From: DSOS01 sp035286585
GTDB lineage: Bacteria; Chloroflexota; Anaerolineae; Anaerolineales; UBA4823
Assembly: GCA_035286585.1 (NCBI GenBank)
Contig: DATEDC010000067.1
Location: 5,565-69,564 of the forward strand
DNA length: 64,000 bases
Direction: 5' to 3'
In this document: in pieces, positions 32,816 through 43,113 of the stretch
How the letters are laid out: each line of letters opens with the position of its first letter
How positions within the stretch are numbered: the first letter of the stretch is position 1
Translations under genes and position numbers: made by a program
Notes under the pieces: generated by a model
What the model was told of the DNA's origin: nothing
The model's database searches: none
What the model saw: the letters and a program-made list of their open reading frames with translations, nothing else

Positions 32816-34120
32816 ATGGCAGCAACCCAGGAAGAATTCGCACGAATATTGGAGGTTTGCTTGGATCGTCTGCAGAGCGGGGAGGCAACGTTGGAGACAA
32901 TTCTGGTTGAGCATCCGGACCTGGCGCCTGAGCTGCGCCCCTTGCTGGAGGTGGCTGCGTGGCTCCGGGCAAAGCAGACTGCGCTCGCGCCGCGCCCTGA
33001 ATTTATCTCATCCTCCTGGGGTAACCTGGTCGCCCGGATGCGCCAGGAGCAAAGCGCCATGGATGGCGCACCCTCCCATATAACCTCTCGGGGCTCGTTT
33101 GAGCGCTTGCGGCGGTGGTTATTAGCTGTCAACCAACCTTTGAACAGAAGGCTGGCGCTCCAGTTTGTTATGGTCCTCGTTTTGCTGTTGGGGTTGATTG
33201 CTGGAGGTGCAGGCACTGCGGTTGCGTCTCAGCAGGCGTTGCCCGGAGAAGTGCTTTACCCTGTGAAAATCTCGCTCGAGCAGGTGGAGTTATTCCTCTC
33301 GGCGGATGAGTCGAACGATATCCATTTACACTTACAATTTGCCCAACTGCGCAGCGCAGAAATGCAAAAGCTGGTGGATTTAAATCGCTATCTCTACCTG
33401 CGAGATACGCTATCCAATTACCAATATCACGTCCATCAAGCTATCCGGCTGGTGGGTGTCCTTGCCAGCAAGGACCCTGAAAAAGCCATAGCGCTTGCCC
33501 CCGAAGTGCACCGTATTGTGGTCAGCCAGCCGGCAATTTTGAAAAATCTGGCTGAGTCCGTCCCGGAGCGCGTGTTTCCTGGTCTCACCGCAGCCGTGCA
33601 GGTTGCCGCCGGCTGGGTACAGACCATGGATAGCTTGCTGCAGGACCTGGGGATCGAGATAACCCCCACCCCAAAGGCGGAAGGCGCTGTCACCTCTACC
33701 CCAACCGGCACCACCACACCAACCTCTTTGCCCAGCGATAGCCCTACGCCGGGGTTTTCGCCCACTCTCACGGGCACTTCCACCCCGACGGGCACAGCGA
33801 CTCAAACGGGCACGGCAACCCCTGCCCTGACGCTCGCCAGGACGAATACAAGCACCCCGAGGTCGAGAGGTCCTCGTGTGACTCCAGGGGTCACACCGAC
33901 CCCAACCGCTACGCTGGTTACGCCGACCAGCAAGCCCAGCAGAACCCCGACGCCCTCAGTCACCAGCCCTATTCCAACCGTAACGAGCACCCCGACCCCA
34001 ACACCCACGAGGACCTGGACTCCGACAGCCACACCGCTGCCCACCAGCACAGCCACGCCACCACCTACGAACACCCCTGCGCCGACCCCCACCCCTACCC
34101 TGCCGCCTTATCCCTATTAA
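32816..34120 (+). CDS. DUF5667 membrane protein, likely anti-sigma partner (cassette 1)
   Basis: A 434-residue protein. A cytoplasmic N-terminal region (~1-115) contains an acidic helical domain; one membrane helix follows (~122-142). The extracytoplasmic DUF5667 domain has the signature ALPGEVLYPVKISLEQVELFL and is helical to ~285. The last ~150 residues are Thr/Pro/Ser-rich (repeated TPTPT), probably wall-spanning. The topology and the position after an ECF sigma suit a transmembrane anti-sigma factor, but no ZAS motif is visible. That function is an inference. It has a paralogue at 46171. Confidence 0.8.
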   Translation: MAATQEEFARILEVCLDRLQSGEATLETILVEHPDLAPELRPLLEVAAWLRAKQTALAPRPEFISSSWGNLVARMRQEQSAMDGAPSHITSRGSFERLRRWLLAVNQPLNRRLALQFVMVLVLLLGLIAGGAGTAVASQQALPGEVLYPVKISLEQVELFLSADESNDIHLHLQFAQLRSAEMQKLVDLNRYLYLRDTLSNYQYHVHQAIRLVGVLASKDPEKAIALAPEVHRIVVSQPAILKNLAESVPERVFPGLTAAVQVAAGWVQTMDSLLQDLGIEITPTPKAEGAVTSTPTGTTTPTSLPSDSPTPGFSPTLTGTSTPTGTATQTGTATPALTLARTNTSTPRSRGPRVTPGVTPTPTATLVTPTSKPSRTPTPSVTSPIPTVTSTPTPTPTRTWTPTATPLPTSTATPPPTNTPAPTPTPTLPPYPY

Positions 34121-34129
34121 AAACCAAAT

Positions 34130-34235
34130 GTCCGGGCAGGCATGCCGGCGGCACCCAGAGTGACCCGCTTACTGCTGCTTCCTCTCGGACCTGGCAGGAT
34201 TCGCAGGTTTCTGCCGCGCCGGACCCACCCGGACG
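34130..34235 (-). ncRNA. ffs: Signal recognition particle RNA (bacterial small SRP RNA)
   Basis: On the minus strand the conserved apical part reads CCAGGTCCGAGAGGAAGCAG followed by CAGTAAG, the SRP RNA domain IV signature with a GAGA tetraloop. The ends GTCCGGG and CCCGGAC pair, as do CCGGCGCGGCA and TGCCGCCGG, giving one long hairpin of about 106 nt. It forms the SRP with Ffh and targets membrane proteins. Confidence 0.93.
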
Positions 34236-34241
34236 GTGGCG

Positions 34242-34270
34242 AGGATACCTCAGGGTAATATACTTGTCAA
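34242..34270 (-). promoter_or_regulatory. Promoter of the SRP RNA
   Basis: On the minus strand TTGACA (34270-34265) and TATCCT (34247-34242) are 17 bp apart. The predicted start falls at the 5' GTCCGGG of the SRP RNA, which supports both calls. Confidence 0.85.
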
Positions 34271-34304
34271 TCCATTACCGCCAGCGGGCGGGCAAACCGC
34301 TTGT

Positions 34305-37010
<2,706 letters not shown>

Positions 37011-37112
37011 AACCTATCCTCATCATCCTTTAGTTCGAATAACAATAAACAGAGAAACTCAGTTTTAATATTATAGCCGCCTCGCGTGCTGTGATCAATA
37101 CATGACAATCTC

Positions 37113-38057
37113 TCACGAAGGTTGGCGCCGGACGATGGCGTCGCTCATCTTCACCACCCGGCTCATGAAAGGCAGGTCGTGGACGCGGACGATGTCTGCG
37201 CCCCGGGCGATCGCGATCGCCACCGCAGCCGCAGTGCCTTCCAGGCGTTGGTCGGGGGGGAGATCCAGCGTATAACCGATAAATGACTTGCGCGAGGGTC
37301 CCGCCAGCAGCGGGTAGCCCAGCGCCCGTATCTCCCCCAGGCGGTCGAGCAGCTCCAGGTTTTGCTCCACCGTTTTTCCGAAGCCAATCCCCGGGTCCAG
37401 GATGATCCTTTCATCGGGAATGCCGGCCTGCTGAGCGATAGAGACGCTTTCTAACAGTTCTCTCTGAATATCTGCGATCAGGTCCTCGTATGGCACGCCC
37501 ACGTAGCGGCCCCCCAGCCGCTCCTTGATCTCAGCCGTCGCCCACGCGCTGCGGTTGTGCATCAGGATCACGGGCGCCTGGTATTCGGTTGCCACTCGGG
37601 CGATCTGCGGGTCAACCTTGAAGCCCCAGACGTCGTTCACCAGGTGCGCGCCGGCGCGCAGGGCGGCTTCGGCTACCGCAGCCTTGTACGTGTCGATCGA
37701 GATCAGGATATCCAGCTCGGCAGCCAGCGTGCGGATTACCGGAAGAACCCGGGCCAGCTCCTCTGCCAGGTTTACCGGCAGCGCGCCCGGGCGCGTGCTC
37801 TCGCCGCCGATATCCAGGATATCCGCCCCTGCCTCGACGAAGCGATGCGCCTGTTCGATAGCGGAGATCAGCACCGGGTCCCGACTCTCGTCTCTACCCT
37901 TGGTTAATTCGCCTTTGGGGTATTTGGCAGGGTCCAGCAGCCCGTCACCGGAGAAGCTGTCCGGGGTCAGGTTGAGAATGCCCATGATATAGGTGCGCCT
38001 GCCCCATTCCAGAGCCCGCTTGCCAACCGACATAGCGGGAGATTTCAAGATGTGCAT
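37113..38057 (-). CDS. folP: Dihydropteroate synthase
   Basis: Couples p-aminobenzoate to the pterin pyrophosphate made by FolK. A 314-residue TIM barrel with the pterin-binding IMGILNLTPDSFSGDG, DIGGESTRPGA, VILMHNR, ILDPGIGFGK and GPSRKSFIG. An insertion of about 20 residues (LDPAKYPKGELTKGRDESRD) lies after the first loop. Starts at 38057 or 38033 are both possible. It lies 32 bp after the STAS-like gene, probably co-transcribed. Confidence 0.95.
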   Translation of the reverse strand: MHILKSPAMSVGKRALEWGRRTYIMGILNLTPDSFSGDGLLDPAKYPKGELTKGRDESRDPVLISAIEQAHRFVEAGADILDIGGESTRPGALPVNLAEELARVLPVIRTLAAELDILISIDTYKAAVAEAALRAGAHLVNDVWGFKVDPQIARVATEYQAPVILMHNRSAWATAEIKERLGGRYVGVPYEDLIADIQRELLESVSIAQQAGIPDERIILDPGIGFGKTVEQNLELLDRLGEIRALGYPLLAGPSRKSFIGYTLDLPPDQRLEGTAAAVAIAIARGADIVRVHDLPFMSRVVKMSDAIVRRQPS

Positions 38058-38089
38058 ATTGTGCTGAGCGGGTGGGACTGCCAGTTGAT

Positions 38090-38515
38090 CTACACCAATT
38101 GGGTCAGCGGCCTGTTCAGCCAGGCTTCGGCCTCTTCCGGGTCGCTGAACACCGCCATCTCCACCCCGCCAGGTCTGGTCAGCGCCGCGATCTTTACCAA
38201 CGCTTTACGGATGTTATCGCTGGTTGCCACTACAGCCATGCGAATATTTCGCACCGACGGGTCGTTGTTGACCTCCACCGCGTACTGGATGGCTTTCTCC
38301 GGAAGCTCGTCAAGCTGGCGCAGGTCGTACAGGTTGCGGGTCAGCCGGTCGGAGTCCAGCAAGTGATCCAGCGCGAACGCTCGCCAGTGCTCCAGCGTGG
38401 CTTCCGAGGCGTCTGTAAAGGTGAGGTTCATGCCGCCATCGAGGCGCCGCGTGACCGTATAACCGATGTCCGGATCGGGGGTCCATCTCAGGGGTTTCAA
38501 CTCGGCTTCAGACAT
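38090..38515 (-). CDS. STAS/SpoIIAA-like domain protein
   Basis: A 141-residue soluble protein from the ATG at 38515 (GGAGAG about 9 bp upstream). The alternating strand/helix pattern, with MNLTFTDASEATLEHW, LYDLRQLDELP, IRMAVVATSDNIRKAL and MAVFSDPEEAEAWL, resembles the SpoIIAA-like STAS fold. Such proteins bind partners or lipids. The role here is unknown. It precedes folP on the same strand. Confidence 0.55.
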   Translation of the reverse strand: MSEAELKPLRWTPDPDIGYTVTRRLDGGMNLTFTDASEATLEHWRAFALDHLLDSDRLTRNLYDLRQLDELPEKAIQYAVEVNNDPSVRNIRMAVVATSDNIRKALVKIAALTRPGGVEMAVFSDPEEAEAWLNRPLTQLV

Positions 38516-38733
38516 GGCCTTACGCTCTCCTTCCGTAATGGATCGCCCCACGTGACGATCCGTTTCAATCTATAGTATTTCGTCTGGGGGATATTTTATC
38601 CCAATTCCAGCAAAATTCTAACCGTCCGGCTGAATCCTGGCCCCTCCTACAGCAGATCTCAGCGCAGTTGAAGGAGTCCGCGCTTTCATGTTTTTCGCCT
38701 CATTTCGCGCCTTCGGATACGCAAGGACTTTAA

Positions 38734-38767
38734 ATAAGCAGAGCAGCCCTGAGGCTGCTCCACTTAT
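38734..38767 (-). terminator. Hairpin after the TadE/TadG locus
   Basis: ATAAG-CA-GAGCAGCC, loop CTGA, GGCTGCTC-CA-CTTAT forms a long stem 40 bp past the TadG-like stop codon on the minus strand, followed by a short T-rich run. It most likely ends the surface-protein transcript. Confidence 0.6.
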
Positions 38768-38806
38768 CTTGCAAGAGACGGGGGAGTTCGCCCGGGTCAC
38801 CAAGTG

Positions 38807-40171
38807 CTACTTGTATAATTCCAGGCTTGCCGGTGGTCGATAATTAATGGTGTTTTGGTAATTCACCACCACCTCGGTATTGCCATGAAGGAAAACCGTA
38901 TCGCCGATCAATTGGGCGTTGATCGTCTCCAAAGAGCCTCCGCCGGCTTCGATGGTACCCGAGGGAGCGTACACCGTTCCAATATAGTTGGAGCCAGAAG
39001 CGCCCAAGAGCACCACATCGTTCGTGTTGCCTTCGGCCAGGTAGATCAGCACGCCCGGGATGGCTGGCGGGCAGGTGTTGTTCTGGCAGGGGGCGATCTC
39101 CGGCAACGGCGGCGCGACCAGATAAACTTCCACCGAGCCGCCCACGTAAAAATCTCCTTCGGTCAGGTAAATCGTCACGCCGCCCTCATCCTCCACCCGC
39201 ACGGAACCGCCGTTGATGGTGAAATCACGCGAGAGGCAATACAGCCCCGAGCGCAGCACCAGGTTGGTATTGGCGCTGTTGACCCGTATATAACCGTATC
39301 TCCCAGGGCTAATTGTGCCGCCGCCGCTGTGATCACCACGGTCGGACAGTGTTGAGCAACCCGAATCCGGCCCAGGGATGCGGTACGAAGCGGTGGGCAG
39401 CGGAGTGGTGCCCACCACCGGCGTCGGCGGGTCTACGCTGGGAGAACCGTTGGTGGTATAGCACCCTTCGCCAACACACCCAAGAGCCCCGCCATTTATG
39501 TCCACATTGACCGAGCCACCCACCACGGCGCAGGCGTTGGACAGGATGCCACCTCCGTTGACCTGGATCGTGCTGTTGCCATCTATGTGAACGCCGCCCG
39601 TATTGCTGTTCGGGCAATCGGTGCGCAAAGCCACCACGGCGTTGCCAAAAGCGAGCGGCGAGCGCGGCCGCACGCGGGCAACAGCCGTCACCGTGTTACG
39701 CAGTGGTCCCTTATATACAAAATGGGCAAAGGTGGTGTTTGTATCAGTGGTGATGGTCGTGGTGATATCCAGATATTTATCGATCCACAGGCCGGTATTC
39801 TGTTGCCCGCATCTGAAAGTCGCACCATTCTGATCGCTGAGATCGTCATCGATGGCATAATCATTGCTCCCGGCGCGGCTGATGGCAGCATTCAAACCCG
39901 CCTGGCCTGCATTGACGATCTGGGTGTAGATCGGGTCGCCTGAGTTGGTGCAGGCCCAGTTCTCATAATCCACGTAATGGTTTTCCAGGTATAAAGCCGC
40001 CGTGGCTGCGCCCCCCAGCGAGGAGGCATCAGACGCATTTTGAGCGTGGCGGCGGTTTGAATAAACCATGCCGCCATCGACAGCCAGGGCGGTGAAACCC
40101 AATAAAACGACAAACCCAAGCACCAATAACACCAGTGCCTGGCCCTTCTCTTGTGATAGTTGCTTATTCAT
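38807..40171 (-). CDS. TadG-like secreted protein
   Basis: A 454-residue protein. The ATG at 40171 gives the typical Tad N-terminus: EKGQALVLLVLGFVVLLGFT followed by ALAVDGGMVYSNRRHAQNAS, the TadE/G membrane segment with DGGMVY. The rest is an exported, Gly/Asn/Ser-rich domain (STIQVNGGGILSNAC, INGGSVRV) rich in short beta repeats, reminiscent of right-handed beta-helix folds. GGAG lies about 9 bp before the ATG. It is the last gene of the locus. Likely role: cell-surface or pilus-associated component. Confidence 0.82.
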   Translation of the reverse strand: MNKQLSQEKGQALVLLVLGFVVLLGFTALAVDGGMVYSNRRHAQNASDASSLGGAATAALYLENHYVDYENWACTNSGDPIYTQIVNAGQAGLNAAISRAGSNDYAIDDDLSDQNGATFRCGQQNTGLWIDKYLDITTTITTDTNTTFAHFVYKGPLRNTVTAVARVRPRSPLAFGNAVVALRTDCPNSNTGGVHIDGNSTIQVNGGGILSNACAVVGGSVNVDINGGALGCVGEGCYTTNGSPSVDPPTPVVGTTPLPTASYRIPGPDSGCSTLSDRGDHSGGGTISPGRYGYIRVNSANTNLVLRSGLYCLSRDFTINGGSVRVEDEGGVTIYLTEGDFYVGGSVEVYLVAPPLPEIAPCQNNTCPPAIPGVLIYLAEGNTNDVVLLGASGSNYIGTVYAPSGTIEAGGGSLETINAQLIGDTVFLHGNTEVVVNYQNTINYRPPASLELYK

Positions 40172-40199
40172 CCCCACATCTCCTTTTGTATCAACGATT

Positions 40200-40646
40200 C
40201 TATGTACAGGCCGGAGCCAATACCGTATCCGTAACTGTGGCAGTGATATCCACCGCCTGCCTGCCCAGGATCGCTCCCAGATATGGCATGGTGATCGGAA
40301 AATTTTGATAAGTAACCCGAACTGTAATGGCTTCACCGGTGCACGGTGAGCCGTCATGGGTTACATTGATGACAATCCTGCCGGAGCTCACCAGATCATT
40401 GAGAATATTCGAGTTGTTACTAATGCGAGTCTGGATGCCAGCCGCATCCGTGGGATTATACGAGCCGTACAAAGCCCCTTCCTGAGCAGAATCGCGCAGC
40501 GACATGTAGGTAAACAACGCCCTGCCCACGTCCGCCAACCCGGCCAGCAAGACCAGGAGGACCACCAGGCTGATACTGAATTCCAGCAGGCTTTGACCCT
40601 GTTCCGAGTTATTTCTATTTTTTTCAGCCAAATTATTCATATGCAC
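40200..40646 (-). CDS. TadE-like pseudopilin
   Basis: A 148-residue protein with the TadE N-terminus: EQGQSLLEFSISLVVLLVLL followed by GLADVGRALFTYMSLRDSAQEGA. One membrane helix is followed by an extracytoplasmic domain of about 95 residues with two Cys (SPCTGE, APACT). TadE proteins are minor pseudopilins of tight-adherence systems. It lies between a large secreted protein and a TadG-like gene on the same strand, with gaps under 30 bp. No TadA/B/C machinery or prepilin peptidase is encoded in this window. Confidence 0.85.
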   Translation of the reverse strand: MHMNNLAEKNRNNSEQGQSLLEFSISLVVLLVLLAGLADVGRALFTYMSLRDSAQEGALYGSYNPTDAAGIQTRISNNSNILNDLVSSGRIVINVTHDGSPCTGEAITVRVTYQNFPITMPYLGAILGRQAVDITATVTDTVLAPACT

Positions 40647-40668
40647 ACCTGTACTTCAAGCATGTTGA

Positions 40669-43071
40669 TCAGCGCCACCCAAAAGCCACGTAAATATCCC
40701 AAACACCCTCATAGGGAGCGTTTCCCTGACCGGAGAAGCTGGTTTGGACCAGCGGGTTGGCTGAGGCGCCGGTAGCAAAGATCATGGGCGGGGTCAGCAG
40801 GCTGCCGTCTCCGCCAAGCGCCGCATAATACAAGAAGTCATTCCACTCTACATCCAGCCAGGTCAGGATTGCGTAGCCCCCTTCCGCATAGGTCACTGAG
40901 ACGTAATCCGGCTTGCGCGTTCCCGCCAGGGGCAGGTCGGATGGAGCGCGCAAGAGAGCGCTGCCGTCGGGATCCAGCACAGCATAAGCAATCCTTTCCG
41001 TTGCCGGATTAGTCCAAGCCAAAACAAGATTGCCATTGGCGACCCGCACTCCATCGCTACGCCAGCCGCTGCTGCCAGGGATGGTCGCAGGGGATGCGGT
41101 CACGTTTCCTGAGCTGTTAACCATGGCGTAGGCGATCGAGTAAGTCTCAGAGATCTGGCTGTACACTGTGTAAGCAAACAAGGCGCCGGCGTTAGCATTC
41201 ACCAGGTCCGGGTCAAGCAAAAGGGTGCTGCCAGCGACGCTCTGGGTGAGCATTTGCGGTCCGGCGGTGACCTGGGCGCCGGTTGTGGTATAGCTGGCGT
41301 AATAAATCGTATTCACCTCGTTATCGCCTGCCTGGAGGCGGTTATCCAGCCAGCCTAAAAGGAAACGGTTGTCATCCGTAGCGATAAGGCGCGGCGAGGA
41401 GTACAACGGGATGTCGTAATCGCCTGTGCCGCGCCACTGGCTGTTGTTGGTCAGGTTCACCGGCCCATAAATTTGATCCCCCTGGGCGTTCAAAACAGCA
41501 AACCAAACATTCGAATTCCGGCGAATGTCGGGCAGTGTGGATAAATCAAGCTGATACTGCACCCAGAGCAAAGCGAGCTTACCATCCCCAGCAACTGAAA
41601 CCGCCGGGTAGCGCGCGTTCACCAAAAGGGTCGGCGTGGCCAGATTCTGATTTTGAGTGAGCGCAGTAGTTGGCCGGAGGACAAATCCGAATTTGTTTAA
41701 GACCTGGTACTCGATATTGGAGTAATTCACGCCGGAGCTGAAACCATTTTTCTCCCAGGCGTATAGATAGCTGCCACCCAGCCTGCCATCCAGCGAGAGC
41801 GTGTTGCCGGTGAAATAGGTAGCGACATGCTTATTACGAGAGTTCAGCGCCCAGACCTGTCTCAGGTGCATGCCCGACTGGCTGTCAGCGTATGCCTGGG
41901 CAAAGGGCGCCGGAATCGCGACCTGTGCGGTGGTGTTCGCCGATTTCGTGTCGTCCAACGAAGAAGTCACGAACAGGGTGATCACGGTGTAATCGGTCAC
42001 CTGAGCTGCCTCTGGCGCGACAACCCTGAAGGCGATCTCCAGCGTGGCGCCCTGGGCGAGCAAACCGCTATCGACCATGCCATCCAGGTTCGTATCCACG
42101 AGCGCAGCGCTGTTATCCGCTCGATAGAAAGAGACTGTCCAACCCGAGGCGCTCGAAACTGCGGTCAGATTGAGGGTGTCGGGACCCAACTCGCCAATAT
42201 TGCTCACCGAAGCCTGGAATTGGGTGTAGATGTTGTAGCTGAGAGCGCTTTGATAGAGCGGAGCTACTTTGGCGTTCGCCGCAGGGGTGGGACGGAAAAA
42301 GTGAAGAGCCAGGCCTGAGGTCAATCCCGGGGCGTTATACAGATAGAGCAAGCCATTCACACCATCCTGGTCCTCTATCCCCACCGTAGCATTGACCAGG
42401 TCCCCGTTGAGATCTTGGTACTGGAAAAGAATATCGCCATTCTCGAAAAGAACGACCTCGAAAGTAAGCAGGTCAGCGCTACCGAACTTCACCACCTGAT
42501 GCCATTCGATTACAAAGCGCCGGGGAGAGGCGCTGTCGAACCAGTAATAAACCTGTCCAGCGCCTAGCTGCAGATCGTCCCAAAATGGGGCAACCAGATT
42601 GTTCGGAACCGAATCCAGCGGGAGAAACTGGTTGGAGAAGGCGCTGCTGCCGGTTTCGAAGGTAAGCATGCCATTGGTGCTGATAAAAAGCTGGTTATAG
42701 GTGTTTTCGTAGAATTTAAAGTCGAAACCGATATCAATCGGGGCAGTGAAATCGTCGTCGGGATCAGAAAACAGCGCCTGAGTGCCTTTGGAGGTAAGAT
42801 CTTCCCAGGCAAAGGCCACACCGTCATCCAGGGTATAGCCAAAAGGGTCAGAGCTGGAAGCCGCGGCGCTCGAAACACCACCCTGAGCCAGCTGCTTGTG
42901 CCAGTCATCGTAGGCTTGCTCCGATCCGGCCTCAGGTTTTTTCTCCGGAGGAGGCGGCTCCTCCCCGCCCAATGCCGAAGAATATGCCTGAGCTGGAACG
43001 CCTGTGCTGCCGTCCAGGACGAGCAAGATCAGAAATATGACCAGGCAGATTCGATAAAATCCTGACCTCAC
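40669..43071 (-). CDS. Large secreted protein of the Tad-like locus
   Basis: An 800-residue exported protein with an N-terminal signal (hydrophobic ~8-22, cleavage after VPAQA). After a Pro/Glu linker there is a beta-rich domain (~70-260) with IGFDFKFYENTYNQLFISTN and APFWDDLQLG, similar to N-terminal domains of large adhesive or protease-like Chloroflexi proteins. An Ig-like segment (~280-385) follows. The C-terminal half has repeated beta-propeller-like motifs (LALLWVQYQ, FLLGWLDNR, LVLAWTNP, AILTWLDVEW). No catalytic motif recognised. Probably a surface adhesin or matrix protein. Confidence 0.72.
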   Translation of the reverse strand: MRSGFYRICLVIFLILLVLDGSTGVPAQAYSSALGGEEPPPPEKKPEAGSEQAYDDWHKQLAQGGVSSAAASSSDPFGYTLDDGVAFAWEDLTSKGTQALFSDPDDDFTAPIDIGFDFKFYENTYNQLFISTNGMLTFETGSSAFSNQFLPLDSVPNNLVAPFWDDLQLGAGQVYYWFDSASPRRFVIEWHQVVKFGSADLLTFEVVLFENGDILFQYQDLNGDLVNATVGIEDQDGVNGLLYLYNAPGLTSGLALHFFRPTPAANAKVAPLYQSALSYNIYTQFQASVSNIGELGPDTLNLTAVSSASGWTVSFYRADNSAALVDTNLDGMVDSGLLAQGATLEIAFRVVAPEAAQVTDYTVITLFVTSSLDDTKSANTTAQVAIPAPFAQAYADSQSGMHLRQVWALNSRNKHVATYFTGNTLSLDGRLGGSYLYAWEKNGFSSGVNYSNIEYQVLNKFGFVLRPTTALTQNQNLATPTLLVNARYPAVSVAGDGKLALLWVQYQLDLSTLPDIRRNSNVWFAVLNAQGDQIYGPVNLTNNSQWRGTGDYDIPLYSSPRLIATDDNRFLLGWLDNRLQAGDNEVNTIYYASYTTTGAQVTAGPQMLTQSVAGSTLLLDPDLVNANAGALFAYTVYSQISETYSIAYAMVNSSGNVTASPATIPGSSGWRSDGVRVANGNLVLAWTNPATERIAYAVLDPDGSALLRAPSDLPLAGTRKPDYVSVTYAEGGYAILTWLDVEWNDFLYYAALGGDGSLLTPPMIFATGASANPLVQTSFSGQGNAPYEGVWDIYVAFGWR

Positions 43072-43113
43072 AACAAACTCCGATAAACTTGCGGGGAGAT
43101 CGATCTCCCCGGG

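Noticed and set aside
33700..34118. Thr/Pro-rich repeats in DUF5667 and DUF3048 proteins considered as frameshift or low-complexity artefacts
   Set aside because: The frames stay open through their natural stop codons, and the same tails occur in four independent secreted proteins here, fitting real wall-spanning linkers.
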